From a bacterium (GTDB lineage: Bacteria > Verrucomicrobiota > Verrucomicrobiia > Verrucomicrobiales > Akkermansiaceae): a DNA stretch of 64,000 nucleotides. The notes under the pieces are model-generated. The model saw only the letters and a list, made by a program, of their open reading frames with translations, was not told the origin of the DNA and did not search any database. Positions 1-7,591 of the stretch are shown one piece after another (the stretch's first letter is position 1; each line of letters opens with the position of its first letter). A program made the position numbers and the translations under genes. The DNA is taken from the NCBI GenBank assembly GCA_018222765.1, contig JAAEZT010000006.1, positions 108,810-172,809 of the forward strand, in the 5' to 3' direction.

Positions 1-961
1 GTGCCTCAACATCGAGAATACTCCCGGGCTTCACGTAATGTGAAACGTCAGCGATGTGGACCGCCAACTGCCACCCTTTGTCGGTCTTGCCAACCCAAAC
101 GGCGTCATCGAAATCCTTCGCAGTCATTGGATCAATCGTGATAACCGGACGCTTGCGCCAATCGTCACGTCGATCGATTTCACTCTGCGGAACGCGGTCG
201 GGAATCTTCTGCGCGGCCTCCACCACTTCGGGCGGAAAGCTTTGATTAATGCCATGTTGTTCAATGATCTCGACAACATCAACTCCCGGATCGCCGGGCC
301 AACCAAGAATAGCGACGACTTTCCCTTTGGGTAAATCATTGGCGTGTTTCCATTCCGTGATTTCAACAGCAACAATCTGACCCGACTTGGCATCGGGTGG
401 ACTTTCCACGCTGATACTCGACGGAAGTCGTTCATCCTTGGTCTTCACCGAGGAGAATTTCCCTTTCTTGATCAAGGTCCCCGTCACGCGACCGGAACGA
501 CGTTCGACAACTTCAATGACCCTCGCTCTGAATTCATCCAGCTCTCTCTGCTTCCCTTTGTTCGGAACCAGTTTGGCCATGACAATGTCGCCATCGAGGG
601 AGGTGTCCAATCCCCGAGACGAGACATAGTAACGATCGGGATCCTTGAGATCGATCCCGCTGGCTATGTTCCCTTCATCCGTCTGGCTGATCATGAACCA
701 ACCATGCCCCGAGGGAGTGAGCCTGATTTTCCCAAGCAGCCCTTCGCGGGTCTTTTCCTGCGTGCTCAGACTGTATCGGCTTTTCTTTCCGATCGAAATC
801 TCACCAGCGTCCTGCATCCCTTTGATTACCCCACGAAGCTTGCTGCGTAAATTCCCCGGCACCTCCAGAGCACGCGCGATTTCGCTCTTATTCAACGGTC
901 GTCCTCCCTCCTGTCCCAAAAGCTCTCTAATCCTCTTCTTCAATTCCGCCTTACTGGCCAT
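1..961 (-). CDS. rnr: Ribonuclease R, N-terminal part (cut by window edge)
   Basis: This is a 3'-5' exoribonuclease of the RNase II/R family, which degrades structured RNA in the cytoplasm. About 320 codons are visible and the gene runs off the left edge. The N-terminus is a winged-helix-like region (KAELKKRIRELLGQEGG), followed by cold-shock/OB-type segments. The start of the RNB catalytic domain is visible near residue 285, with TIDPMTAKDFDDAV carrying the metal-binding aspartates, then WQLAVHIADVSHYV. The ATG at 961 is chosen because GAGAGG lies about 7 nt upstream. An in-frame ATG at 976 is possible but has no clear ribosome site. The C-terminal RNB and S1 domains lie outside the window. 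Confidence 0.93.
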   Translation of the reverse strand, partial: MASKAELKKRIRELLGQEGGRPLNKSEIARALEVPGNLRSKLRGVIKGMQDAGEISIGKKSRYSLSTQEKTREGLLGKIRLTPSGHGWFMISQTDEGNIASGIDLKDPDRYYVSSRGLDTSLDGDIVMAKLVPNKGKQRELDEFRARVIEVVERRSGRVTGTLIKKGKFSSVKTKDERLPSSISVESPPDAKSGQIVAVEITEWKHANDLPKGKVVAILGWPGDPGVDVVEIIEQHGINQSFPPEVVEAAQKIPDRVPQSEIDRRDDWRKRPVITIDPMTAKDFDDAVWVGKTDKGWQLAVHIADVSHYVKPGSILDVEA

Positions 962-1146
962 GGCCGAGCCTCTCATGTTTTCTGCGAGTCACAACCATCG
1001 ATCAAAAATCACTGGAATTAATCACAACTCATCCGGGGTGTAGTTACAATGTAAGTGGCACCCTGAAACTTGCGAAAAAACCAAACGAACCAGATATTTT
1101 ACCTTCAGTAAATCCCGTGGAAGTGGTGCCCACAAACACAACAAAC

Positions 1147-1308
1147 TCAATCGTGGCGATACTCACACTCGCCCCCAACCACCCGGAAAAAAATGAATCC
1201 GCTCCCCTCGGCAAAGCCGATGAGGCTGGCCTTGAGAAAAATCACGACAACGGCCCAAGATAGAAATCCAACGAGCCAAAAAAGCGCTGGATTATCTGCC
1301 CAGTCAGC
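1147..1308 (-). other. Protein-like hydrophobic frame without a normal start codon
   Basis: The gap between rnr and the prepilin gene (962-1413) holds one frame that reads like real protein. It has 53 codons between a TAA at 1309-1311 and a TGA at 1147-1149. It begins ADWADNPALFWLVGFLSW and continues through a strongly hydrophobic stretch to GGECEYRHD. No ATG or TTG lies near its beginning; a GTG occurs only part-way through the hydrophobic stretch. It may be a remnant of a small membrane protein, a gene with an unusual start, or chance. I do not recognise it. The rest of the gap contains only the inverted repeats listed separately. Confidence 0.25.
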
Positions 1309-1327
1309 TTACTATGTATGCACATTG

Positions 1328-1352
1328 TAGGTTCCTAGCAACCTATGGTTGC
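1328..1352. promoter_or_regulatory. Overlapping inverted repeats upstream of prepilin
   Basis: TAGGTT (1328-1333) can pair with AACCTA (1340-1345). GCAACC (1338-1343) can instead pair with GGTTGC (1347-1352). The two hairpins share bases and exclude each other. They lie about 60-85 nt before the prepilin start, so they may sit in its 5' leader or be an operator. No function is shown. Confidence 0.25.
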
Positions 1353-1413
1353 ATTGACTACCGGAAACCGCTTAGTCTGCGCTCCTACCGCAAAACCACA
1401 CAAGAAATAATCC

Positions 1414-2022
1414 ATGACTTACACCAAATCGACTCTTTCCCGCCGCTGCGGCTTCACCCTTGTTGAGCTTCTCGTCGTGATTTCTATCATCGCCGTTCTT
1501 GCTTCTCTGGGATTCGCCGGCTTCAACATGGCGATTCAAAAGGCCAAAAAAACCTCGGCGAAAGCCGCAATCAGCAGCTTGGTGCAGGCTTGTAATGACT
1601 ATTACGAAGATGAATCACAACTCCCCCTCAATGAAGGAGCGACCGCTGACCAAGAACGTATCTCCGACAACGAATTGATGTCGGTTCTGGTCGGACTTGA
1701 ATCTGCCCGGGAAGAAAACCCGACCGGAACCTCTTACTTCAAATACAAGAAGGCCTCCGGAAAAGGACAGACCAAATACGACGGGCTTGATCGTAACAAA
1801 AGCCGTGCACAGCTCTATGGTCCCTGGAAGAACAGACAAGAAAACGACCGCTTCTACCGTCTCATGATGGATTATGACTTCGATGAGGAAATCGACGAAC
1901 CGTCTAACATCGGTAATGAAACCCAGTTCGGTCAGCGTGTTCTTGTCTACCATCTGGGCAAAGATGGCGAGGCCGGTCCCGGAAAAAATCAGGACAACGT
2001 TTACAGCTACAAGGAACGCTAA
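1414..2022 (+). CDS. Type II secretion/type IV pilus prepilin (PulG-like)
   Basis: A secreted pilin-like subunit of 202 aa. It has a short positively charged leader and the classic prepilin peptidase site RRCGFTLVELLVVISIIAVL at residues 10-29. Cleavage is expected between Gly and Phe, with Glu5 of the mature protein present. The hydrophobic helix is followed by a soluble domain of about 160 residues with the Lys/Ala-rich helix and acidic C-terminal part seen in many verrucomicrobial pseudopilins. There are no assembly genes next to it, so it is probably one of many dispersed prepilin paralogues of this phylum. It is followed by a strong terminator. Exact partner system unknown. Confidence 0.85.
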   Translation: MTYTKSTLSRRCGFTLVELLVVISIIAVLASLGFAGFNMAIQKAKKTSAKAAISSLVQACNDYYEDESQLPLNEGATADQERISDNELMSVLVGLESAREENPTGTSYFKYKKASGKGQTKYDGLDRNKSRAQLYGPWKNRQENDRFYRLMMDYDFDEEIDEPSNIGNETQFGQRVLVYHLGKDGEAGPGKNQDNVYSYKER

Positions 2023-2044
2023 TCGCTCTTCGAGCTAAATTTTC

Positions 2045-2080
2045 AAAAGCCGGTTTCTCCTCATGGAGTCCGGCTTTTTT
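2045..2080 (+). terminator. Rho-independent terminator after prepilin gene
   Basis: The stem AAAGCCGG/CCGGCTTT has a loop of about 14 nt and ends in six T. It sits 23 nt after the prepilin stop. It touches the stop codon of the convergent gene at 2079, so it may act on both strands. Confidence 0.85.
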
Positions 2081-3344
2081 ACATGCAGGGAACTAGAATT
2101 CCGTCCCGCATCCCGTGGATCTTTTTCTTGTCGGCAGGCACGATGGTCGCAAGACAACCACCCAAATTGGTTTTCCCCTGCTCATCAACAAAGTAATACG
2201 GACACAGGCGGGCCCTCCCAACCATGATCCGTTTCTCTCCGGTTTCCGAATCAAAGTATGGATGCTCTACCAACTTTGTTTCCTGGAATTCCTGCACCAC
2301 CCAAGGTTGGGTTGAGAATTCCTCCTGGGCATGAGCGATTGCTGACTGCCATTCCGACGACGCCACATCGTGTCCCATGATCACACCACGGGATCCCCAG
2401 GCCAGTTCGCTAAAGCCACTGACCTTGAGCACGAGACGACGGTCTTTCTGGCTGAACTTCCCTACTTCGTCCCACGACGCCACCTCAAGTCTCGGCAAGG
2501 CCGCGTGAGGAGGAATTTCCGAAGGATCGACGACCCAACCGAATGGGAGTAATTGCTGAAGGCGTTGGAGATGGCTTCCTCTCAGTTCCTTACTCCAGAC
2601 TTTTCGCAAAGCCGGCGTCCAGAAAAGAGCCAGCCAGAGCTTCTCTTCAAAGTGAGGCTTGAAAGGCGGGGTCACCCCTCCCCGCGCCACGAGATCTTTC
2701 GCACCGGGAATGGCAGGCAAATCAAACAATTCGAAAAAGCGATACACTTCCCGATCTCCCCCCGCCCACTTTTCGGCCTGACTCACCGAAAAATTTCCAC
2801 CCAAGGCCTCCACCAACCATTCCATTTCGGGAAGGTAGTCACCTGATTCCTCGGAGACGAGAATCTCCCCGCCCTCGGGAAACAATGAAGCAAATCCCTC
2901 CAACATACCGTTTTCCCCGCCGAAAATCTCAAATCCTCCTCGAGCATAGATTTTGCTTAACCAAGCCAGCGTCCCCATTCCACCGGGAACACCATCGAGC
3001 TCGGACGCGGTAAATCCATCCTCTGTCAGCAAAAGATCCGGGCGAATGACCCGAGGAGCCACTCCGGCCTGTCCCGGATCCCGCTGATGAGCCACCAGCC
3101 AGTCCGGCTTTCCGGCATCCAGAAGCCCCGAAATCCACTTGGGCAATAAACCCCTGGCACTTTGGCGATAAATCTCGTCTCCCGCTTGTTGAAAGCGATG
3201 GAGCGGGTGTCCCAGGCCATTAAGAATCTTGCGCTGCCTTTTTGAGAGCTCAAACGGCCTTGGCGACCACAACCATTGACGGTCGGCAAAGAATCCCTTG
3301 TCGGGAGCAGCTTCCTTCAGCGCATCCAGTGTTAAGTCCGCCAC
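2079..3344 (-). CDS. Putative ATP-grasp-like protein of unknown function
   Basis: A cytoplasmic protein of 421 aa starting at GTG 3344. The middle reads RPDLLLTEDGFTASELDGVP followed by GGMGTLAW, a pattern seen in circularly permuted ATP-grasp/glutathionylspermidine-synthase-like proteins. The C-terminal third has ATP-grasp-like blocks: LVLKVSGFSELAWGSRGV, then a Trp-containing helix and PWVVQEF, then RARLCPYYFV and LGGCLATIVP. The order fits a ligase forming a peptide-like bond, but no substrate can be named. The gene stands alone between convergent and divergent neighbours. The family assignment is from motif impression only. Confidence 0.6.
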   Translation of the reverse strand: MADLTLDALKEAAPDKGFFADRQWLWSPRPFELSKRQRKILNGLGHPLHRFQQAGDEIYRQSARGLLPKWISGLLDAGKPDWLVAHQRDPGQAGVAPRVIRPDLLLTEDGFTASELDGVPGGMGTLAWLSKIYARGGFEIFGGENGMLEGFASLFPEGGEILVSEESGDYLPEMEWLVEALGGNFSVSQAEKWAGGDREVYRFFELFDLPAIPGAKDLVARGGVTPPFKPHFEEKLWLALFWTPALRKVWSKELRGSHLQRLQQLLPFGWVVDPSEIPPHAALPRLEVASWDEVGKFSQKDRRLVLKVSGFSELAWGSRGVIMGHDVASSEWQSAIAHAQEEFSTQPWVVQEFQETKLVEHPYFDSETGEKRIMVGRARLCPYYFVDEQGKTNLGGCLATIVPADKKKIHGMRDGILVPCM

Positions 3345-3474
3345 GTCGGCGCAAATCTAGCAATGACACCCCAGACATCAACCCTTGGCTTGAAAGTTTC
3401 ACCTCAGGAAATCGTAGATCGATGATCTTTGCCATTGTCCTTGGCCAGATCCCCAGTATTCACAACTCCGTCAC

Positions 3475-4902
3475 ATGTTTTTCCTCAAGAAGATGTTCCA
3501 GCTCCGAGACCAAGTGAACCCGGATGCCGAAAAGCCCTTCCTCGAGCATCTCGAGGATCTGCGAATCATGATCACACGGATCACGCTGACCCTCTTGGTC
3601 ACGACCATCGCCTGCTTTCTTTATAAGGACACCCTGATGAATGTCATCCGGAAGCCCATCGATGAAGTCTGGGTGACCAAACAGGAGTCACTCCTCCCGG
3701 AGGAGCTTGATCTTAATTTGGAGAAGTGGGAGAAAGCCCTCGCCTACGCCTCCGTGTCCCCACAGCTGGGTGCCTACGACAACAAGATTCAAGAAGATTG
3801 GTGGTCAACCATTGATGACCCCAAACAACGCACCTTGACCGAAGCCACAGTGCTCTATCGGGCAGCCAAAGAACTTCCTGAAAAAGAACGCAAAGGTTTC
3901 CTCGAATCCCTGCCCGACAACAAAGCTGATGCCCGCGCCTCCGCACTCCTTCTTCTCGAGACAAATCCTTCTGCCAGCCTCAATGAGAAAGGGAACCTGC
4001 GTCTGATGAGTTCCTTCAAGCCGACGGAAACATTCATGCTCACAATGAAGCTGGCCTTCTTTGCCGGCATCGTCATCGCTTTCCCCTTCATTCTCTACTT
4101 CATCCTTCAGTTCGTCCTGCCTGGTCTCAAAGCTGAGGAGCGCAAAGCTCTCTGGCCGGCCCTTGCTATCGGCTTCGGACTCTTTCTTTGCGGCGTTCTC
4201 TTTGCCTACTTCTACGTCCTCCCGAATGTCCTCACCTTCTTTTACGACTGGGGAAAGGAAATTGGAGTCTCCAATGATTGGCGTATCGGTTACTATATTT
4301 CCTTTGCCACCACTTTTGTCCTGATCTTCGGACTGGCCTTTGAACTCCCCGTTGTCGTGATGACCATGGTCAAACTTGGCATTCTCAGTCACAGCACGAT
4401 GCGGGAAACCCGCTCTTACGCCATTCTCGCTATCTTTGTCATTGCGGCTCTCATCACTCCGACTCCCGACATTATGACTCTCTCACTGTTGGCGGTGCCA
4501 ATGTGTCTTCTCTACGAGATCTGTATTTGGCTCTCCTACTTCCACGAAAAGAAAGTTCGTCGCGAAGAAGAAGAGGAAGAGAGGGAACGCATGGAGCGAC
4601 TCCTTTCCAAGCCAAGCGAAGTCTCCCTGACCGAAGAGGACGAGGGAGAAGATCACAGCGATCACGAAGATTACGATCACGGAGATTACGATCATCCTGA
4701 TCACGCTGACGACCATCATGATGACTACCATCATCATGAGGATCACGAGTATGATCACGATTCAGAGGACGACTACGACCATCACGACGATGAGGATTAC
4801 CTCAACTACCCCGGAGAACACCAGAATCCGGATGAGGACCCTGATCACGATCCCCACCTTCCTGACGAGGATATTCCGGACGAGGAAAAAGATCGGGACT
4901 GA
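3475..4902 (+). CDS. tatC: Sec-independent translocase TatC with large loop and His/Asp-rich tail
   Basis: TatC is the multispanning receptor of the twin-arginine pathway, which exports folded proteins. Family signatures are the N-terminal FLEHLEDLRIMI, PTETFMLTMKL before the second membrane helix, and the helices ending near WLSYFHEKK. Two features are unusual. The first periplasmic loop carries about 110 extra residues (roughly 60-175). The C-terminus carries a cytoplasmic tail of about 100 residues (375-475), first Arg/Glu-rich, then packed with His, Asp and Tyr (for example DYDHGDYDHPDHADDHHDD). The total of 475 aa compares with about 250 for typical TatC. tatA/tatB are not adjacent. yicC follows 38 bp downstream and may be cotranscribed. 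Confidence 0.95.
   Translation: MFFLKKMFQLRDQVNPDAEKPFLEHLEDLRIMITRITLTLLVTTIACFLYKDTLMNVIRKPIDEVWVTKQESLLPEELDLNLEKWEKALAYASVSPQLGAYDNKIQEDWWSTIDDPKQRTLTEATVLYRAAKELPEKERKGFLESLPDNKADARASALLLLETNPSASLNEKGNLRLMSSFKPTETFMLTMKLAFFAGIVIAFPFILYFILQFVLPGLKAEERKALWPALAIGFGLFLCGVLFAYFYVLPNVLTFFYDWGKEIGVSNDWRIGYYISFATTFVLIFGLAFELPVVVMTMVKLGILSHSTMRETRSYAILAIFVIAALITPTPDIMTLSLLAVPMCLLYEICIWLSYFHEKKVRREEEEEERERMERLLSKPSEVSLTEEDEGEDHSDHEDYDHGDYDHPDHADDHHDDYHHHEDHEYDHDSEDDYDHHDDEDYLNYPGEHQNPDEDPDHDPHLPDEDIPDEEKDRD
4660..4860 (+). repeat. Low-complexity GATCAC-type repeat coding for the His/Asp tail
   Basis: Imperfect tandem copies of GATCA(C/T), GATTAC and CATCAT units inside the 3' end of tatC. They encode His-Asp and Asp-Tyr pairs in one frame. 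The length of such a tract may vary between strains by slippage. Confidence 0.75.
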
Positions 4903-4940
4903 TGCTGGCTATCCTCTTCAAACCCTCATAGAAAACTGTC

Positions 4941-5816
4941 ATGCAATCAATGACTGGCTTCGGCCGAGCGGAATACGCCACGGAAAATCTCATTGCCAGG
5001 ATTGAGATCGCATCTGTCAACCGGAAGCAAGCCGACATCGTTTTCAATCTGCCCCGGGAATTAGGTGAGTTGGAAGCAGAGATGCGGAAGTTACTCCTCT
5101 CCGAAGTTTCACGGGGCCGAGTCAATGTATCAATCCGTCTGGAACCGGTCGCCTCCTCCCGAGGACAAATCTCGCTTGATCTCCCCCGGGCACAGGCCTT
5201 GGAAAATATTTTCTCAGAATTGTCCCAAGCCTTGGGTCGCGACATTGAAGCCACCCCCGGAGATTTCCTTCGCGCCCCCGGAATCATAAATTCCGATGAC
5301 CAGGGACTCGATCCCAAGGATGCCAGAGAGGCCATTCTCCCCGCCCTCAAAAACGCTCTGGAAAAATTAACGGAAATGCGCCGCCTCGAGGGAGCTGATT
5401 TGAAAAGCGATCTCCTTGGCCGCCTCGATGTCATCGCTTCTCACACCAAAATTATCGGCGAAGCCACCGGCAATGTCGTTTCCCGTCAACGGGAGCTTCT
5501 TCATCAACGCCTGAGTGAGGCGGGACTTGAATTGGATCTCAACGATGAAAGATTGCTCAAGGAAATCGCAGTCTTTGCCGAGCGCTGTGACATTTCCGAA
5601 GAGACCACCCGCCTCGGCTCTCATCTGGGACGCTTCCGGGAATATCTAGATAGCTCGGATGCTGTGGGCCGCCCTCTCGATTTCCTTTGCCAAGAGATCA
5701 ACCGCGAATTGAACACCATTGGCTCCAAGGCTAATGACGCGGGCATCGCCCAAAATGTTGTTCTCGCAAAAACAGAGCTCGAAAAAGTCCGTGAACAGGT
5801 GCAGAATGTCGAATAA
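4941..5816 (+). CDS. yicC: YicC family endoribonuclease
   Basis: YicC proteins are cytoplasmic endoribonucleases of the YicC/YloC family. The N-terminus has the signature MQSMTGFGRAEY. The conserved C-terminal block reads GRPLDFLCQEINRELNTIGS and ends in EKVREQVQNVE, both family hallmarks. The length of 291 aa is normal. In many bacteria yicC lies upstream of gmk and rpoZ, but here the next gene is convergent and unrelated. It starts 38 bp after tatC with no terminator between them, so the two may share a transcript. Confidence 0.95.
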   Translation: MQSMTGFGRAEYATENLIARIEIASVNRKQADIVFNLPRELGELEAEMRKLLLSEVSRGRVNVSIRLEPVASSRGQISLDLPRAQALENIFSELSQALGRDIEATPGDFLRAPGIINSDDQGLDPKDAREAILPALKNALEKLTEMRRLEGADLKSDLLGRLDVIASHTKIIGEATGNVVSRQRELLHQRLSEAGLELDLNDERLLKEIAVFAERCDISEETTRLGSHLGRFREYLDSSDAVGRPLDFLCQEINRELNTIGSKANDAGIAQNVVLAKTELEKVREQVQNVE

Positions 5817-5890
5817 GCGTGAACTTTTTCTTTTCCCCTCTCGCCCTGACCAAAGCGGAATAGTCTTTTGCGCTAGGTAAAGTTTTCCCT

Positions 5891-6511
5891 CTAGAAATCG
5901 AGTTCGGGAGCATTCAGTTCCCTTACAAAATCCCGTCCTGCGATCCTAGACAACATCTCGAGCTCGCTCTTCAAACTTACTCTTGCCGAAGAAGCCGCCG
6001 CTTCCTCACGTCCACACGGAGTCATGCTCGCGAATTGCTTCCGGTCCTGCGAGGAACTCAAAATCGTGAGAAACGGGCGATCATTTCTCTGCATGAGTAA
6101 AACAGGGTGCATCCAGCAAGAAGTCGGTTTGTAAAACCAAGGATGCTTTCCCTCTTCCATCGCCCTGAGCTGCCAGAAACACCGATGCTCCGAATCCAAA
6201 AAAACGCAGCGGGTTTTTGGGAAATGATCAGGAAAATCTTCGGCCAACTCGTCCTCAGCCGCCGGCACCGTTTTGGTCTTCCACGAACCATCCGGCAACC
6301 GCATCAAGCCATCCGCACCACTTAAGGAGGATAACACATCAGCCTCTTCCACGCCCAAAATGACGCCATCATGGCAACAGGTCGCACGACATTTTGCTAA
6401 TTCGCAAAGTGGTAATTTTCGCTCGAATGCGGCGTGATCAAGAGCAGCCTCTCGAAGCTGTTGCACCAACTGATTGGCGGTCTCACTGAACGCCGTGGAA
6501 TGTTCCGACAT
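5891..6511 (-). CDS. Cys-cluster (YkgJ-type) metal-chelating protein
   Basis: A 206-aa cytoplasmic protein. Residues 35-50 hold CELAKCRATCCHDG, a Cys-x4-Cys-x3-Cys-Cys cluster like that of the zinc/iron-chelating YkgJ family. Further cysteines follow in TRCVFLD, HRCFWQL and SCWMHPVL, consistent with a metal site or Fe-S cluster. No enzymatic role is known to me. It begins 6 bp after the stop of the upstream pseudokinase-like gene, so the pair is probably one operon. Confidence 0.7.
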   Translation of the reverse strand: MSEHSTAFSETANQLVQQLREAALDHAAFERKLPLCELAKCRATCCHDGVILGVEEADVLSSLSGADGLMRLPDGSWKTKTVPAAEDELAEDFPDHFPKTRCVFLDSEHRCFWQLRAMEEGKHPWFYKPTSCWMHPVLLMQRNDRPFLTILSSSQDRKQFASMTPCGREEAAASSARVSLKSELEMLSRIAGRDFVRELNAPELDF

Positions 6512-6517
6512 CTTAAA

Positions 6518-7489
6518 CTAACGGAAATGCAACTTCCTTGCTTGTCCCGGGTTCTCAAAAATCAACCTACTAGCGACAGAAGACTCAACTGGCGCCTGAT
6601 TTGGCGGAAGCGCCTGAACCAAGGGCTGACTTGGGGTTGGCGTGGGAATCGAAGCTTGATCGGAAAACGCAGGAGGCGGCACCAAAGAGTTGGTTTGGGA
6701 TGACGCTTGCATCAAGGGCTGGGTTGAAGGTGGTGCAGGAACGGCTCCTTGATTGGAAAAAGCAGGAGTTGGCATTAACGGCTGGTTCGGAGCCCGATTA
6801 GGCACGAGAGACTGAGTGGGCTCAGGAGGCGGCGCTACCATCATCAAAGCTTGGGTTGGCTCGGGAGGCGGCGGAGTCATCAATTGACCATAATGGGGTG
6901 CAGGATCGGCCTCCGCAGTCATCGGAACAATTTCACTATTCTCGGCTTCTGTCACCAAGTTGCTCAACTCAGTGCGGGCGTCTTTACCTCCTCCCGGAGG
7001 AACTCCCATGGCCCAATCAAGAAACCAATTTTGAACGTCGATATTGAAAGTTTCAACCGGGTGTCCTCCCTGTCCATCGGTTAGGATCACATCACGGGCC
7101 CGGAATGAGATCGCGGAAGCACGATCTCCGAGGGCATCAATCAATGCCTGTCCATGATCAGCGAGACGTTGGATATCAGGAGGAGTGAGTACTCCGCCAT
7201 TCATCCGGTCATCCAAATACTCCCCATCCCACCATACTCTAGCCACCCAGGGCATCCCGTCGATTTCATCGAGACCCCCGTCAACAACCGGCCTCAAACA
7301 TCCGTGGTTGAGGCGCTTCAATTCCTTGAGAGCCACGTCAAAACAAGTGTTCTTCAGGTTCGCTAGGATCGATTTCGTGAAAATGAAACGCGAGATCGCA
7401 TAACGAAAGCCGCTTCTCCCGCGAGCCTTGTAAACCACTTGGTTAGGAGACTGCAGGAGCATTTCTTCGATTGCATAATCGATTTCCAC
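6518..7489 (-). CDS. Pseudokinase-like protein with Pro/Gln-rich repeat tail
   Basis: 323 aa, GTG start. Residues 1-165 follow the layout of a Ser/Thr protein kinase domain: an initial Gly-loop-like strand (NQVVYKARGR), a helix ending LKRLNHGCLRPVVDGG, the hinge-like DGMPWVARVWWDGEYL, and a segment where a catalytic loop would fall (SFRARDVIL). The VAIK lysine, HRD and DFG motifs are not recognisable, so it should not phosphorylate. Residues 205-300 are repeats around PPPEPTQALM, PTQSLV and TQPLM. It is probably an adaptor or scaffold. It is cotranscribed with the Cys-cluster gene downstream. The kinase relationship is inferred from pattern and needs structure prediction. Confidence 0.5.
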   Translation of the reverse strand: MEIDYAIEEMLLQSPNQVVYKARGRSGFRYAISRFIFTKSILANLKNTCFDVALKELKRLNHGCLRPVVDGGLDEIDGMPWVARVWWDGEYLDDRMNGGVLTPPDIQRLADHGQALIDALGDRASAISFRARDVILTDGQGGHPVETFNIDVQNWFLDWAMGVPPGGGKDARTELSNLVTEAENSEIVPMTAEADPAPHYGQLMTPPPPEPTQALMMVAPPPEPTQSLVPNRAPNQPLMPTPAFSNQGAVPAPPSTQPLMQASSQTNSLVPPPAFSDQASIPTPTPSQPLVQALPPNQAPVESSVASRLIFENPGQARKLHFR

Positions 7490-7591
7490 AGATTTATTAA
7501 ATCACCGATCATGGTGAAAATCTATCCAGAATATTAACTTTCCTAAAAAAATATTCCGCGACTTCAGCTCATTCCAGCCTAGAATTTCCCC

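Noticed and set aside
1328..1352. Terminal repeats of an insertion sequence
   Set aside because: The repeats are only 6 nt, overlap each other and flank no transposase; no transposase-like frame was seen anywhere in the window.
3805..4392. 195-codon open frame on minus, opposite tatC
   Set aside because: Its product is compositionally odd and it mirrors strong TatC membrane segments; it is an antisense shadow.
4660..4860. Short regular repeats that could suggest a CRISPR array
   Set aside because: The units are 6-9 nt, lack spacers and lie in frame within tatC as a His/Asp tract.
4802..5434. 210-codon open frame on minus, opposite yicC
   Set aside because: YicC is clearly coding on plus; the minus product is Arg/Ser-rich without motifs.
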